From NCBI RefSeq assembly GCF_022869005.1, contig NZ_JALIEA010000011.1, positions 280,416 through 344,415 of the forward strand: 64,000 nt of DNA. The letters are read 5' to 3'. Below are positions 35,055 through 42,162 of this stretch, in pieces. A model generated the notes under the pieces. It searched no databases and had not been told where the DNA came from. It saw nothing but the letters and a program-made list of their open reading frames with translations. Origin of the DNA: Corynebacterium kalidii. Lineage in GTDB: Bacteria; Actinomycetota; Actinomycetes; Mycobacteriales; Mycobacteriaceae. The position numbers and the translations under genes are program-made. Position 1 is the first letter of the stretch. Each line of letters starts with the position of its first letter.

Positions 35055-35214
35055 GGCCGGAACCTTTCTACGTAGGTACGGCTCCGCAGGAACACTGCCG
35101 ACGGAACTCATCTGGGAAACGTCACCCCCACCGGACACGCGACTTATCGCCGCCCCGTGGGTTCTTCCGTCGAGTGTAGTATCCGCACCCCGGTTCCGGG
35201 GGAGGACGGGGGTG

Positions 35215-36270
35215 TCAGTTCACCCGCTGACCGGACACCGCGTCGAAGAAATGCACCCGGGCGGTGTCGGTGAGGGTGAACGAGACGCTCCCCCCGAGGT
35301 CCGGGAGATCCTGTGCCGCCGCCGCGGACTTCGCGGTCACCTGCCCGACCGCGGTGTCGGCGTAGACGTTCGAGTCCGCGCCGAGCTCCTCGACCAGGGA
35401 GACGGTGCCCTGCAGTCCCGTGCCGGCGGGCGTGGCCACCAGGTGCTCCGGGCGCACGCCCACCAGCAGTGCCCCCTCGACGCCCGCCGGACGGGGGACG
35501 CCGAGCCCGTCGAGGACGTCGACCCCGGCAGGGAGTTCGAGCAGGTTCATCGCCGGGGAGCCGATGAAACCGGCGACGAAGGCGTTGACCGGCTCGTTGT
35601 AGAGCGCCTGCGGGGTGTCGACCTGCTGGAGGCGGCCGTCCCGCAGGACCGCGACGCGGTCACCCATGGTCATCGCCTCCACCTGGTCGTGGGTGACGTA
35701 CACGGTGGTCACCCCGAGGTCGTGCTGCAGTTTCACGATCTGGGCGCGGGTCTGCACCCGTAGCTTGGCGTCGAGGTTCGACAGGGGCTCGTCCATGAGG
35801 AAGACCTGCGGCTCGCGGACGATCGCCCGGCCCATGGCCACCCGCTGCCGCTGGCCGCCGGAGAGGTCCTTGGGCTTGCGGTCGAGGAAGTCGCCGAGGT
35901 CGAGCAGGTCGGCGGCGCGGTTCACCCGCTCGGCGATCTCGGCCTTCGGCCGCTTGGCGATCGACAGGGCGAACCCCATGTTCTCCCGCACCGACATGTG
36001 CGGGTACAGGGCGTAGTCCTGGAAGACCATGGCGATGTCGCGGTCGCCGGGCTCGACGCCGGTGACATCGCGTCCCCCGATGGTGATCCGCCCGGCACTG
36101 GTGGGCTCCAGGCCCGCCAGGGACCGCAGGATCGTCGACTTGCCACAGCCGGACGGCCCGACGAGGACGAGGAACTCGCCGTCGCCGATGCCGAGGTTGA
36201 GGTCCGGGACGGTGGGGGCGGGCGCGCCCGGGTACCGGATGTCCACATGCGAGAATTCGACGTCTGCCAT
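35215..36270 (-). CDS. sugar ABC transporter ATP-binding protein (MsmK/UgpC/SugC type)
   Basis: 351 residues. Walker A GPSGCGKST, Q-loop FQDYALYPHMSV, signature LSGGQRQR, Walker B VFLMDEPLSNLDAKLR, H-loop THDQVEAMTM, and a C-terminal OB-type regulatory domain (GVRPEHLVATPAGTG) shared by CUT1 ATPases. First gene of the importer operon and expressed from TATGAT at 36279, 8 nt before ATG. Divergent from the sensor kinase gene. In C. glutamicum the likely equivalent is TusK2. Confidence 0.92.
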   Translation of the reverse strand: MADVEFSHVDIRYPGAPAPTVPDLNLGIGDGEFLVLVGPSGCGKSTILRSLAGLEPTSAGRITIGGRDVTGVEPGDRDIAMVFQDYALYPHMSVRENMGFALSIAKRPKAEIAERVNRAADLLDLGDFLDRKPKDLSGGQRQRVAMGRAIVREPQVFLMDEPLSNLDAKLRVQTRAQIVKLQHDLGVTTVYVTHDQVEAMTMGDRVAVLRDGRLQQVDTPQALYNEPVNAFVAGFIGSPAMNLLELPAGVDVLDGLGVPRPAGVEGALLVGVRPEHLVATPAGTGLQGTVSLVEELGADSNVYADTAVGQVTAKSAAAAQDLPDLGGSVSFTLTDTARVHFFDAVSGQRVN

Positions 36271-36278
36271 GGTGGGGA

Positions 36279-36284
36279 ATCATA
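36279..36284 (-). promoter_or_regulatory. -10 box TATGAT for the importer ATPase gene (leaderless)
   Basis: Near-consensus hexamer on the minus strand ending 8 nt before ATG 36270. Confidence 0.65.
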
Positions 36285-36318
36285 CCGTAGGCCGATCCTC
36301 CGCAGGCGGCCACTGACG

Positions 36319-36324
36319 TAGGAT
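36319..36324 (+). promoter_or_regulatory. -10 box TAGGAT for the sensor kinase gene
   Basis: Ends 8 nt before GTG 36333 and 11 nt before ATG 36336; the GTG at 36327 would be only 2 nt away. Supports a leaderless start at 36333. Confidence 0.55.
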
Positions 36325-36332
36325 CTGTGACC

Positions 36333-37661
36333 GTGATGGAACAACCGGCGGTAACGGTCGAAGCACCCCAGGGGCGGGCGCCCCAGGCACAACCCGGTCC
36401 TTTCTGGCGCGACCGTGGGCTCTGGCTGCAGCTGGTGATCCAGTCCGCCGCCTTCCTGTTCTTCGGCCCGATGGAGCTGGCGACGAGCTTCTCCGACGCG
36501 CCGCCGGTCACCGGGTGGCTGCTCGCCGCCGGCTACGTGCTGGTGTACGTCGGCCTGCTGGTCCAACGGTGGCGGGCCGAGACCGGGCTGGTCGCCGTCA
36601 CCGTCGGGCTGGTCGTGGCCGCAGGCACCGTGTCCGGCGTCTACATCCTCGCCTACCTCGTGGTCTGCTACGAGGCATGGTTCATCTCCGCGTTCATCCG
36701 TCGGCGTCGGGGTGTTTGGTTGGCCGTCCTGACCGGCGGGTCCGTCGGCGCCCTGCTCTACCTCGGCCTCGTGTCGTGGACGGCGTACCCGTCCTGGTCG
36801 GTGATGACTTTCATCGACGCCGACGGCCGGGCGTACACGGTGCCGGGCGCCCAGATCGCCACGATGGTGGGCGCCCTGGGTGTCTTCGCCCTGGTGTCGA
36901 TCGGGCTGTTCTGGCAGCTCGGGTTGACCACCCGGCACCAGTACGAGCGGATGGAGTCGCTCGCCGCCCGGGTGGAGCTCGCCGCCGTCGCCGAGCGGAC
37001 GCGCATCGCCCGCGAGATGCACGACATCGTCGCCCACTCCCTGACCGCGGTGATCGCCCAGGCCGACGGCGGCCGCTACGCCGGACGCCAGGACCCGGCC
37101 AAGGCCATCGAGGCACTCGACACCATCAGCGCGACCGGACGTGACGCACTGACCCAGATGCGGCAGCTGCTCAGCGTCCTGCGCAGCGACCCCACCCCCG
37201 GCAGTCCCGGCAGTCCCGGCAGTCCCGGTGACACGGCGGACGGGTCCCGCGACACCAGCGCACCACCCGGGGTGTCGGGCGTGCCGGCCCTGGTGGAGGA
37301 CGCCCGACGCTCCGGCCTGTCCGTCGACTACGACGTCCTCGGAAACCCTGTCCAGGTGGATGTCGCGGTCGGTCTGACCGTGTACCGCACCGTCCAGGAG
37401 TGCCTGACCAACGTCCTCAAGCACGCCGGCCGCACCCGCGCCCGGGTGGTGCTGGACTGGAACGTGCCCGGCAGCCTGCACATCACCGTGGACAACGCCC
37501 CCGGTGACGGGTTCATCGACTCCGCGGACTCGGACGACGGCCGGGGGCAGGGGCTGGTCGGGCTGCGTGAACGTGCCCGGATCCACGGTGGCACGGCAGA
37601 ATGGGGTGCGTCCGAGACCTTCGTGGGCGGTTGGCGCGTCGACGTCCGCCTCGGCGTATGA
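36333..37661 (+). CDS. two-component sensor histidine kinase (NarL/DesK type)
   Basis: About 442 residues: five or six membrane spans in the first 205 residues, a HisKA_3 dimerisation helix with phospho-His in RIAREMHDIVAHSLTAVI, a Pro/Gly/Ser linker built of 9-bp repeats (37197-37223), and an HATPase_c domain (VQECLTNVLKHA; DDGRGQGLVGLRER). With no outer domain, it probably senses the membrane or a neighbouring transporter, as in intramembrane-sensing kinases paired with ABC exporters. Stop overlaps the regulator start in ATGA. Confidence 0.92.
   Translation: MMEQPAVTVEAPQGRAPQAQPGPFWRDRGLWLQLVIQSAAFLFFGPMELATSFSDAPPVTGWLLAAGYVLVYVGLLVQRWRAETGLVAVTVGLVVAAGTVSGVYILAYLVVCYEAWFISAFIRRRRGVWLAVLTGGSVGALLYLGLVSWTAYPSWSVMTFIDADGRAYTVPGAQIATMVGALGVFALVSIGLFWQLGLTTRHQYERMESLAARVELAAVAERTRIAREMHDIVAHSLTAVIAQADGGRYAGRQDPAKAIEALDTISATGRDALTQMRQLLSVLRSDPTPGSPGSPGSPGDTADGSRDTSAPPGVSGVPALVEDARRSGLSVDYDVLGNPVQVDVAVGLTVYRTVQECLTNVLKHAGRTRARVVLDWNVPGSLHITVDNAPGDGFIDSADSDDGRGQGLVGLRERARIHGGTAEWGASETFVGGWRVDVRLGV
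37197..37223 (+). repeat. three tandem 9-bp units in the sensor kinase linker
   Basis: Three perfect CCCGGCAGT units code for the Pro-Gly-Ser run between the dimerisation and ATPase domains. Confidence 0.8.
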
Positions 37662-38524
37662 GCATCAACGACAGGGAGCACAGGGAGAGCATGGACGAGA
37701 CATCCCCGACACGGGCGATCACCGTCGGGCTGGCCGACGACCAGCCACTGGTGCGCGCCGGGTTCGGCATGGTGCTGGACTCGCAGCCGGACATCACCGT
37801 GGTCTGGCAGGCGGCGGACGGTGCCGAAGCGGTGCGGTTCGCCACCGGGCAACCCGTCGACATGATCCTCATGGACGTGCAGATGCCCGAACTCGACGGC
37901 ATCGCGGCCACGAGGAAGATCGTGGAGGCGGGGCTCACCGGGCCGGCGGGGGAACCGACCAGGGTGGTGGTGCTGACCACCTTCGACAACGACGAGTACG
38001 TGATGGGGTCGATCACCGCCGGGGCGAGCGGCTTCCTGCTCAAGGACGCCGACCCGGAGGAACTCATCGACGCGGTGCGGACGGTGGGCGAGGCGGAGGC
38101 GGTGATCTCGCCGAAGGCGACGGCCCGTCTGCTGCGTCAGGTCCGCGGCGGTGCCGGGCCGGACGCGGGCGGGGACGCCCCGCGGCCGCAGCGGCACCCC
38201 TCGACGGCCACCGGTGCCGGCACCGACGCAGGGGGCGACGTGGGTGTCGAGGCAGGGGTCGAGGCGGGGGTCGATGCCGCTGCGGCCGCCGAGGCGCTGG
38301 ATCTCCCGGACCCGCTGACCCCGCGGGAACTGGAGATCCTCGTCCTCGTCGCGCGCGGCTACTCCAACCCGGAGATCGCCCGGCGGCTGTTCGTCTCCCT
38401 GCCGACCGTGAAGACGCATGTCGGACGGATCCTGGCGAAGACGGATTCACGGGACCGGGTCCACGCGGTGCTCTTCGCGTTCAGCAACGGTCTGGTCGAC
38501 CCGGTACGGGTGCTCGACGAGTGA
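37658..38524 (+). CDS. LuxR/NarL-family response regulator
   Basis: 288 residues. Receiver domain with phospho-acceptor Asp in MILMDVQMPELDGI and conserved K in FLLKDADPEEL; C-terminal LuxR helix-turn-helix LTPRELEILVLVARGYSNPEIARRLFVSLPTVKTHVGRIL. An unusual insert of about 50 Gly/Ala/Asp residues separates the domains (GGDVGVEAGVEAGVDAAAAA). Start 37658 uses the ATGA overlap; ATG 37691, with AGGGAG just upstream, is an equal alternative. Likely target is the ABC exporter downstream, whose gene follows a perfect palindrome. Confidence 0.9.
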   Translation: MSINDREHRESMDETSPTRAITVGLADDQPLVRAGFGMVLDSQPDITVVWQAADGAEAVRFATGQPVDMILMDVQMPELDGIAATRKIVEAGLTGPAGEPTRVVVLTTFDNDEYVMGSITAGASGFLLKDADPEELIDAVRTVGEAEAVISPKATARLLRQVRGGAGPDAGGDAPRPQRHPSTATGAGTDAGGDVGVEAGVEAGVDAAAAAEALDLPDPLTPRELEILVLVARGYSNPEIARRLFVSLPTVKTHVGRILAKTDSRDRVHAVLFAFSNGLVDPVRVLDE

Positions 38525-38530
38525 CCCCAC

Positions 38531-38554
38531 GGTGTCATACCGCGGTATGACACC
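38531..38554. promoter_or_regulatory. 24-bp perfect palindrome between regulator and ABC exporter genes
   Basis: Arms GGTGTCATACCG and its exact complement CGGTATGACACC meet without spacer, flanked by CCCC and GGGG that extend the symmetry after two mismatches. It lies 7 nt after the regulator stop and 87 nt before the exporter ATPase gene. As DNA it is an ideal operator for a dimeric regulator; as RNA it would also fold as a hairpin. Confidence 0.75.
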
Positions 38555-38640
38555 ACGGGGTCGGGTGGCGGCGCTACTGCGCTGCGGGATCGTCCCACGG
38601 CACGATGTGTGCGGTGGGTGCCGTGATGCACACTGGGGGC

Positions 38641-39573
38641 ATGATCACGGTAGAAGGTTTGTCGAAGAGGTACGGGCGGCATGACGCCGTCAAGGACCTG
38701 TCGTTCTCTGTCCCGGACGCGGCGGTGACGGGGTTCCTGGGGCCCAACGGGTCCGGGAAGTCCACCACCATGCGGTGTGCCCTGGGCCTGGACCGCCCGA
38801 CGGCCGGGCGCGCACTGTTCGACGGGCAGGAGTTCGCCTCGGTCGCGGACAAGACCGCGGTGGCCGGGGCCCTGCTGGAGGCGACCTGGTTCACCCCGGG
38901 TCGTAGTGGCCGTTCACACCTGAAGGTGCTGGCCCGTGGCGCGGGCATCCCGGACTCCCGGGTGGAGGCCTGCCTCGACCTCGTCGGGCTGGGGGCGGTC
39001 GGCGACAAGCGTGTCGGCGGATACTCGTTGGGCATGAAGCAGCGGCTCGGGTTGGCCGGTGCGCTGCTGGGTGACCCGGCGCACCTGATCCTGGATGAGC
39101 CGGTCAACGGCCTGGACCCGGAGGGTGTGAGCTGGATGCGTCGGACGATCCGGGCGTTGGCGGCCGAGGGCCGTTCGGTGCTGGTGTCGTCGCACCTGCT
39201 CTCCGAGATGCAGCTCACCGCGGACCGGCTGGTGGTCATCGGCAAGGGCCGCATGATCGGCGAGTACTCCATGGAGGAGTTCCTGGCGGGCGGCAGCCGC
39301 GTCCAGGTCGAGACCGTGGACACCCGTGGTGCCAAGACCCTCACCGAGTCCCTGCACGGGGCCGGGTTCGAGGTCGCGGCGGGCGACGGCACGCACCTCA
39401 CCGTCTCCATCCCCGACGGGGCGGACGAGGCAGCGGTGCGTCGTGCCGTGGCGGAGCTGGCGTTGACCACCCGCACGCCGGTGACCGCACTGGGCGTGGA
39501 GCACGACAACCTCGAGTCCCGCTTCCTGGCGGCGACGTCCGAGGCACAGGAATACCGGACCGGAGGGAACTGA
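38641..39573 (+). CDS. ABC exporter ATP-binding protein (BcrA/CcmA type)
   Basis: 310 residues from ATG 38641 (an in-frame ATG at 38605 is less likely). Walker A GPNGSGKSTT, signature YSLGMKQRLGLAGALLGDP, Walker B HLILDEPVNGLDPEGV, H-loop VSSHLLSEM. C-terminal extension typical of lantibiotic/bacitracin-type exporter ATPases. Together with the next gene and the preceding two-component system it looks like an envelope-stress or antimicrobial-peptide response module. Six nt separate it from the permease gene. Confidence 0.92.
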   Translation: MITVEGLSKRYGRHDAVKDLSFSVPDAAVTGFLGPNGSGKSTTMRCALGLDRPTAGRALFDGQEFASVADKTAVAGALLEATWFTPGRSGRSHLKVLARGAGIPDSRVEACLDLVGLGAVGDKRVGGYSLGMKQRLGLAGALLGDPAHLILDEPVNGLDPEGVSWMRRTIRALAAEGRSVLVSSHLLSEMQLTADRLVVIGKGRMIGEYSMEEFLAGGSRVQVETVDTRGAKTLTESLHGAGFEVAAGDGTHLTVSIPDGADEAAVRRAVAELALTTRTPVTALGVEHDNLESRFLAATSEAQEYRTGGN

Positions 39574-39578
39574 GAGAC

Positions 39579-40322
39579 ATGACCGCACTGATCAACAGCC
39601 TCCGCTCGGAGACCACGAAGGTCCTGAGCATGCGTTCGACCCTGGTCTACCTGATCCTGCTGACCGGGTCCCTCTTCGGACCGGTGACGCTCTACATGTG
39701 GTTCGCCGGGGCGGACGACCGCGCCGTCGACTGGGGGGTCCTGTCCACCGGGGCCATGATCTTCCAGGTGGTCGCGGTGGTCTTCGCCGCGGCGACCACC
39801 GCCGGCGACATCCGCAACCACATGCACGCCCAGGCGTTCCTCAGCCAACGCGCCAGGTCCCTGTGGGTGCTGGCGAAGGTGATGGTGACCGCGGTGTTCA
39901 TCTTCGTCGCGTACCTCCTGGGGACAGGCCTGGCCGTCCTCTCGGCGGTGGTCTTCGGCGGGGAGCTCGACCTCGGCGCCGAGTCCCACCAGTTCGTCGC
40001 GAACCTGGTCGCCGCCGTCGTCTTCGCCGCCCTGACGGTGGGGCTGGCGTGCGTGATCCGCAGCCAGGTCGGTGCGGTGGCGCTGCCGATCGTGTGGCTG
40101 ATGGTCATCGAGGGGATGCTCGTCATGGCGGCGGGCCGCTTCGAGTGGCTGCGGCCCGTGGTGGCGGTGGCCCCGGGGCAGCGTCAGACTCAGCTCGTCT
40201 ACGGCATGGACCAGCTCGACCTGGGTATCAGCACCGCCGGGTGCTACCTGATCCTGGTCGCCTGGGTGGTGGTCATGACGGCGCTCGGCCTGTGGCGCAA
40301 CCAGCGCGCCGACGTCCGGTAG
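39579..40322 (+). CDS. ABC exporter permease (ABC-2 type)
   Basis: 247 residues with about six spans, beginning MTALINSLRSETTKVLSMRS, a layout usual for ABC-2 permeases paired with BcrA-type ATPases. GGAGGG precedes ATG 39579. Its TAG stop is part of the -10 box of the next gene. Substrate unknown. Confidence 0.88.
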   Translation: MTALINSLRSETTKVLSMRSTLVYLILLTGSLFGPVTLYMWFAGADDRAVDWGVLSTGAMIFQVVAVVFAAATTAGDIRNHMHAQAFLSQRARSLWVLAKVMVTAVFIFVAYLLGTGLAVLSAVVFGGELDLGAESHQFVANLVAAVVFAALTVGLACVIRSQVGAVALPIVWLMVIEGMLVMAAGRFEWLRPVVAVAPGQRQTQLVYGMDQLDLGISTAGCYLILVAWVVVMTALGLWRNQRADVR

Positions 40323-40325
40323 CCT
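40320..40325 (+). promoter_or_regulatory. -10 box TAGCCT for the gene at 40333 (leaderless)
   Basis: Begins with the TAG stop of the permease gene and ends 7 nt before ATG 40333. Confidence 0.5.
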
Positions 40326-40332
40326 GAGGGCC

Positions 40333-40824
40333 ATGGACATCGCTATCGGGGACTCCGGACGCACGCTGACACTGCCCGCCCACTGGCAGGAGCTCGACAC
40401 CGTCCCGGAGGACGCCCCGGGCACCGTGGCCTTCGGGTACCGCACGGCGGCGAGTTTCGCCGCCGTCACCCTGGCCCCGCTCGACGGCCAGATGATGCCG
40501 GTCGACCGGGACGACGTGATCAGGGGGATCCAGCCGGCGTTGCAGGAGGCGCAGGCGGAGCTGGTCGACGTGGACGCGGGGGAGACCCCGTTCGGGGACC
40601 TGCTGGTGTACACGATCGTGGAGACCCCCGAACCGGAGGACGGCGACGGGGCCGGGGAGGGCGACCAGCTGAACCTCACCCTGCACTTCGCCGTCGACAA
40701 CGGCGAGTACATGGCGCCCTACATGGTCCAGGGGTTCTTCACCGGGGACCGTGACGAGGCGCTGGACCAGGCCCGCGACCTGGTCACCCTGGTCATCACC
40801 GCGGAGTCCGCTACCGCGGGGTGA
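40333..40824 (+). CDS. conserved hypothetical protein, 163 aa
   Basis: A soluble acidic protein without signal or span: SGRTLTLPAHWQELDTVPED at the start suggests a beta-rich fold, followed by helical and acidic loops (ETPEPEDGDGAGEGDQ). No family recognised. Starts at a leaderless ATG and overlaps the convergent gene at 40811 by 14 nt. Might be related to LpqN/DUF1795-type proteins, which share the early W-x-x-x hydrophobic pattern, but this is a guess. Confidence 0.65.
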   Translation: MDIAIGDSGRTLTLPAHWQELDTVPEDAPGTVAFGYRTAASFAAVTLAPLDGQMMPVDRDDVIRGIQPALQEAQAELVDVDAGETPFGDLLVYTIVETPEPEDGDGAGEGDQLNLTLHFAVDNGEYMAPYMVQGFFTGDRDEALDQARDLVTLVITAESATAG

Positions 40825-41515
40825 CGGTGCCGAGCTCGGTCGCGGCGAGGTGCTCCAGACGGGACGGGTCGTCGTCGGTGGACACGACCACGGACCCGTC
40901 GACGAACAACGGCAGCAGCGTGGTGACGAGACCGTCGGTGTCGTCCCACGGTCCGGTCACCGACCGGGTCCCGGGGGAGAACAGTCCGGCCGCCCGCTGC
41001 CGCAGGTCGGCGCCCGTCACCTGCCCGCCGTCGGCGGTGTGCAGCAGGACGGCGTCCTCTCCGGTCTTCGGGCCGGCGTAACGGTCGCCCTGGACCCGGA
41101 GTTCCGGCGACAGGTCGGTGACGCCGAACTCCACCTCCCCGCCGGCTTCGGCGACGCCCCGGCCGAAGGGGTCGGTGGACAGCTGGAGGACCTCGGTGTC
41201 CCAGTCGGGGTGGGCGTCGGGGTCGGTGGTCAGCAGTGCGGCGGCGGACCCCGCGGCGGGGGAGGAGGTGGAACAGACCGCCACGCCCGCGCGCCAGCAC
41301 CCCACCACCAGTGCCGCCGGCATCCAGTCGGTGGGGGCGTCGACGGCGACGACGTCGCCCGGGCCCAGGCCCAGGTGGCCGACCATGAGGTTGCCGCCCT
41401 TGGCGGCCCAGTTCGCCAGCGTGGCGGCGGACAGTTCCATCCGTCCGGCGTCGGTGTAGGTCGTCAGACGGGGAGAGGCGGCGTCGGTCCGGAGAATCGG
41501 GGACAGGAGATCCAT
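40811..41515 (-). CDS. TIGR03089-family protein (truncated acyl-adenylate-synthetase fold)
   Basis: 234 residues. The N-terminus resembles the first part of AMP-binding enzymes ([55 protein letters not shown]), and the length agrees with the TIGR03089 family of actinobacteria, which lacks the catalytic AMP-binding core. Unlikely to adenylate anything alone. TAGTCT ends 7 nt before ATG. In mycobacteria and corynebacteria it also lies near lcp/rml genes. Confidence 0.8.
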   Translation of the reverse strand: MDLLSPILRTDAASPRLTTYTDAGRMELSAATLANWAAKGGNLMVGHLGLGPGDVVAVDAPTDWMPAALVVGCWRAGVAVCSTSSPAAGSAAALLTTDPDAHPDWDTEVLQLSTDPFGRGVAEAGGEVEFGVTDLSPELRVQGDRYAGPKTGEDAVLLHTADGGQVTGADLRQRAAGLFSPGTRSVTGPWDDTDGLVTTLLPLFVDGSVVVSTDDDPSRLEHLAATELGTVTPR

Positions 41516-41522
41516 GGCGACC

Positions 41523-41528
41523 AGACTA
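41523..41528 (-). promoter_or_regulatory. -10 box TAGTCT for the TIGR03089 gene (leaderless)
   Basis: Minus strand, ends 7 nt before ATG 41515 and lies next to the stop region of the upstream VanZ-like gene. Confidence 0.55.
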
Positions 41529-41534
41529 ACCTGT

Positions 41535-42128
41535 TCAGTTCCCCACGACCTTGTCCGGGTCGCCGAGCGCCGGGCCCAGGATCACGAGCACCACGAACAC
41601 CAGAACCGCCAGCCCGACCACCATGGTGAGCAGTGTCTGCCACTGCCGTGAACGGGTGGGGTTGCCGGAGAACCAGCAGGCGATCCAGGCGCCGACGGCT
41701 GCCCCGACGGTGTTGCAGATCAGGTCGGTCACGTCGGTGCGCCCCAGGGAGAACACGTACTGGGTGACCTCGATGCCCAGGCTGAAGACGGCGGCGACGC
41801 CGACGGTCCACCGCCACCGTCCGGACAGGATCATCAGCAGCATCCCCAGCGGGACGAAGAACGCCAGGTTCCCGAGGATGTCGAACACCCAGCCGAAGGT
41901 GGTGGAGGAGTCGGAGATGATCCCGAAGGGAACCGGACGCAGGTCCCGCACGCGTTGGTTCTCCGGTTTCCACAGCAGGCCGATGGTGTAGAACGCCTTC
42001 AGCGTGGTCAGCGCGACAACGACCGCGGCATAACCGACCAGGGTCACGGTGACCCATGCCCGCCACCGCGGGTGTCGGGCTGGCGCGACGGTGTCGGTGG
42101 GGTTGGCAGGGGTGTCCGGGTTGTCCAT
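41535..42128 (-). CDS. VanZ-like membrane protein
   Basis: 197 residues with four or five spans. The VanZ pattern is seen in WVFDILGNLAFFVPLGMLLM and FSLGIEVTQYVFSLGRTDVTDLICNTVGAAVG (the E-x-x-Q and D-x-x-x-N-x-x-G positions). VanZ-type proteins are linked to glycopeptide tolerance, but most members have unknown roles. ATG 42128 follows TAAGGT by 8 nt. Divergent from nnr. Confidence 0.85.
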   Translation of the reverse strand: MDNPDTPANPTDTVAPARHPRWRAWVTVTLVGYAAVVVALTTLKAFYTIGLLWKPENQRVRDLRPVPFGIISDSSTTFGWVFDILGNLAFFVPLGMLLMILSGRWRWTVGVAAVFSLGIEVTQYVFSLGRTDVTDLICNTVGAAVGAWIACWFSGNPTRSRQWQTLLTMVVGLAVLVFVVLVILGPALGDPDKVVGN

Positions 42129-42136
42129 GCGCAGAC

Positions 42137-42142
42137 ACCTTA
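42137..42142 (-). promoter_or_regulatory. -10 box TAAGGT for the VanZ-like gene
   Basis: Minus strand, 8 nt before ATG 42128; back to back with the nnr box 8 bp away. Confidence 0.5.
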
Positions 42143-42150
42143 GCCGCCCG

Positions 42151-42156
42151 TAACGT
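42151..42156 (+). promoter_or_regulatory. -10 box TAACGT for nnr (leaderless)
   Basis: Ends 6 nt before ATG 42163. The two divergent promoters share a 34-bp gap, so their -35 regions must lie inside the opposite genes. Confidence 0.5.
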
Positions 42157-42162
42157 GGCGGT

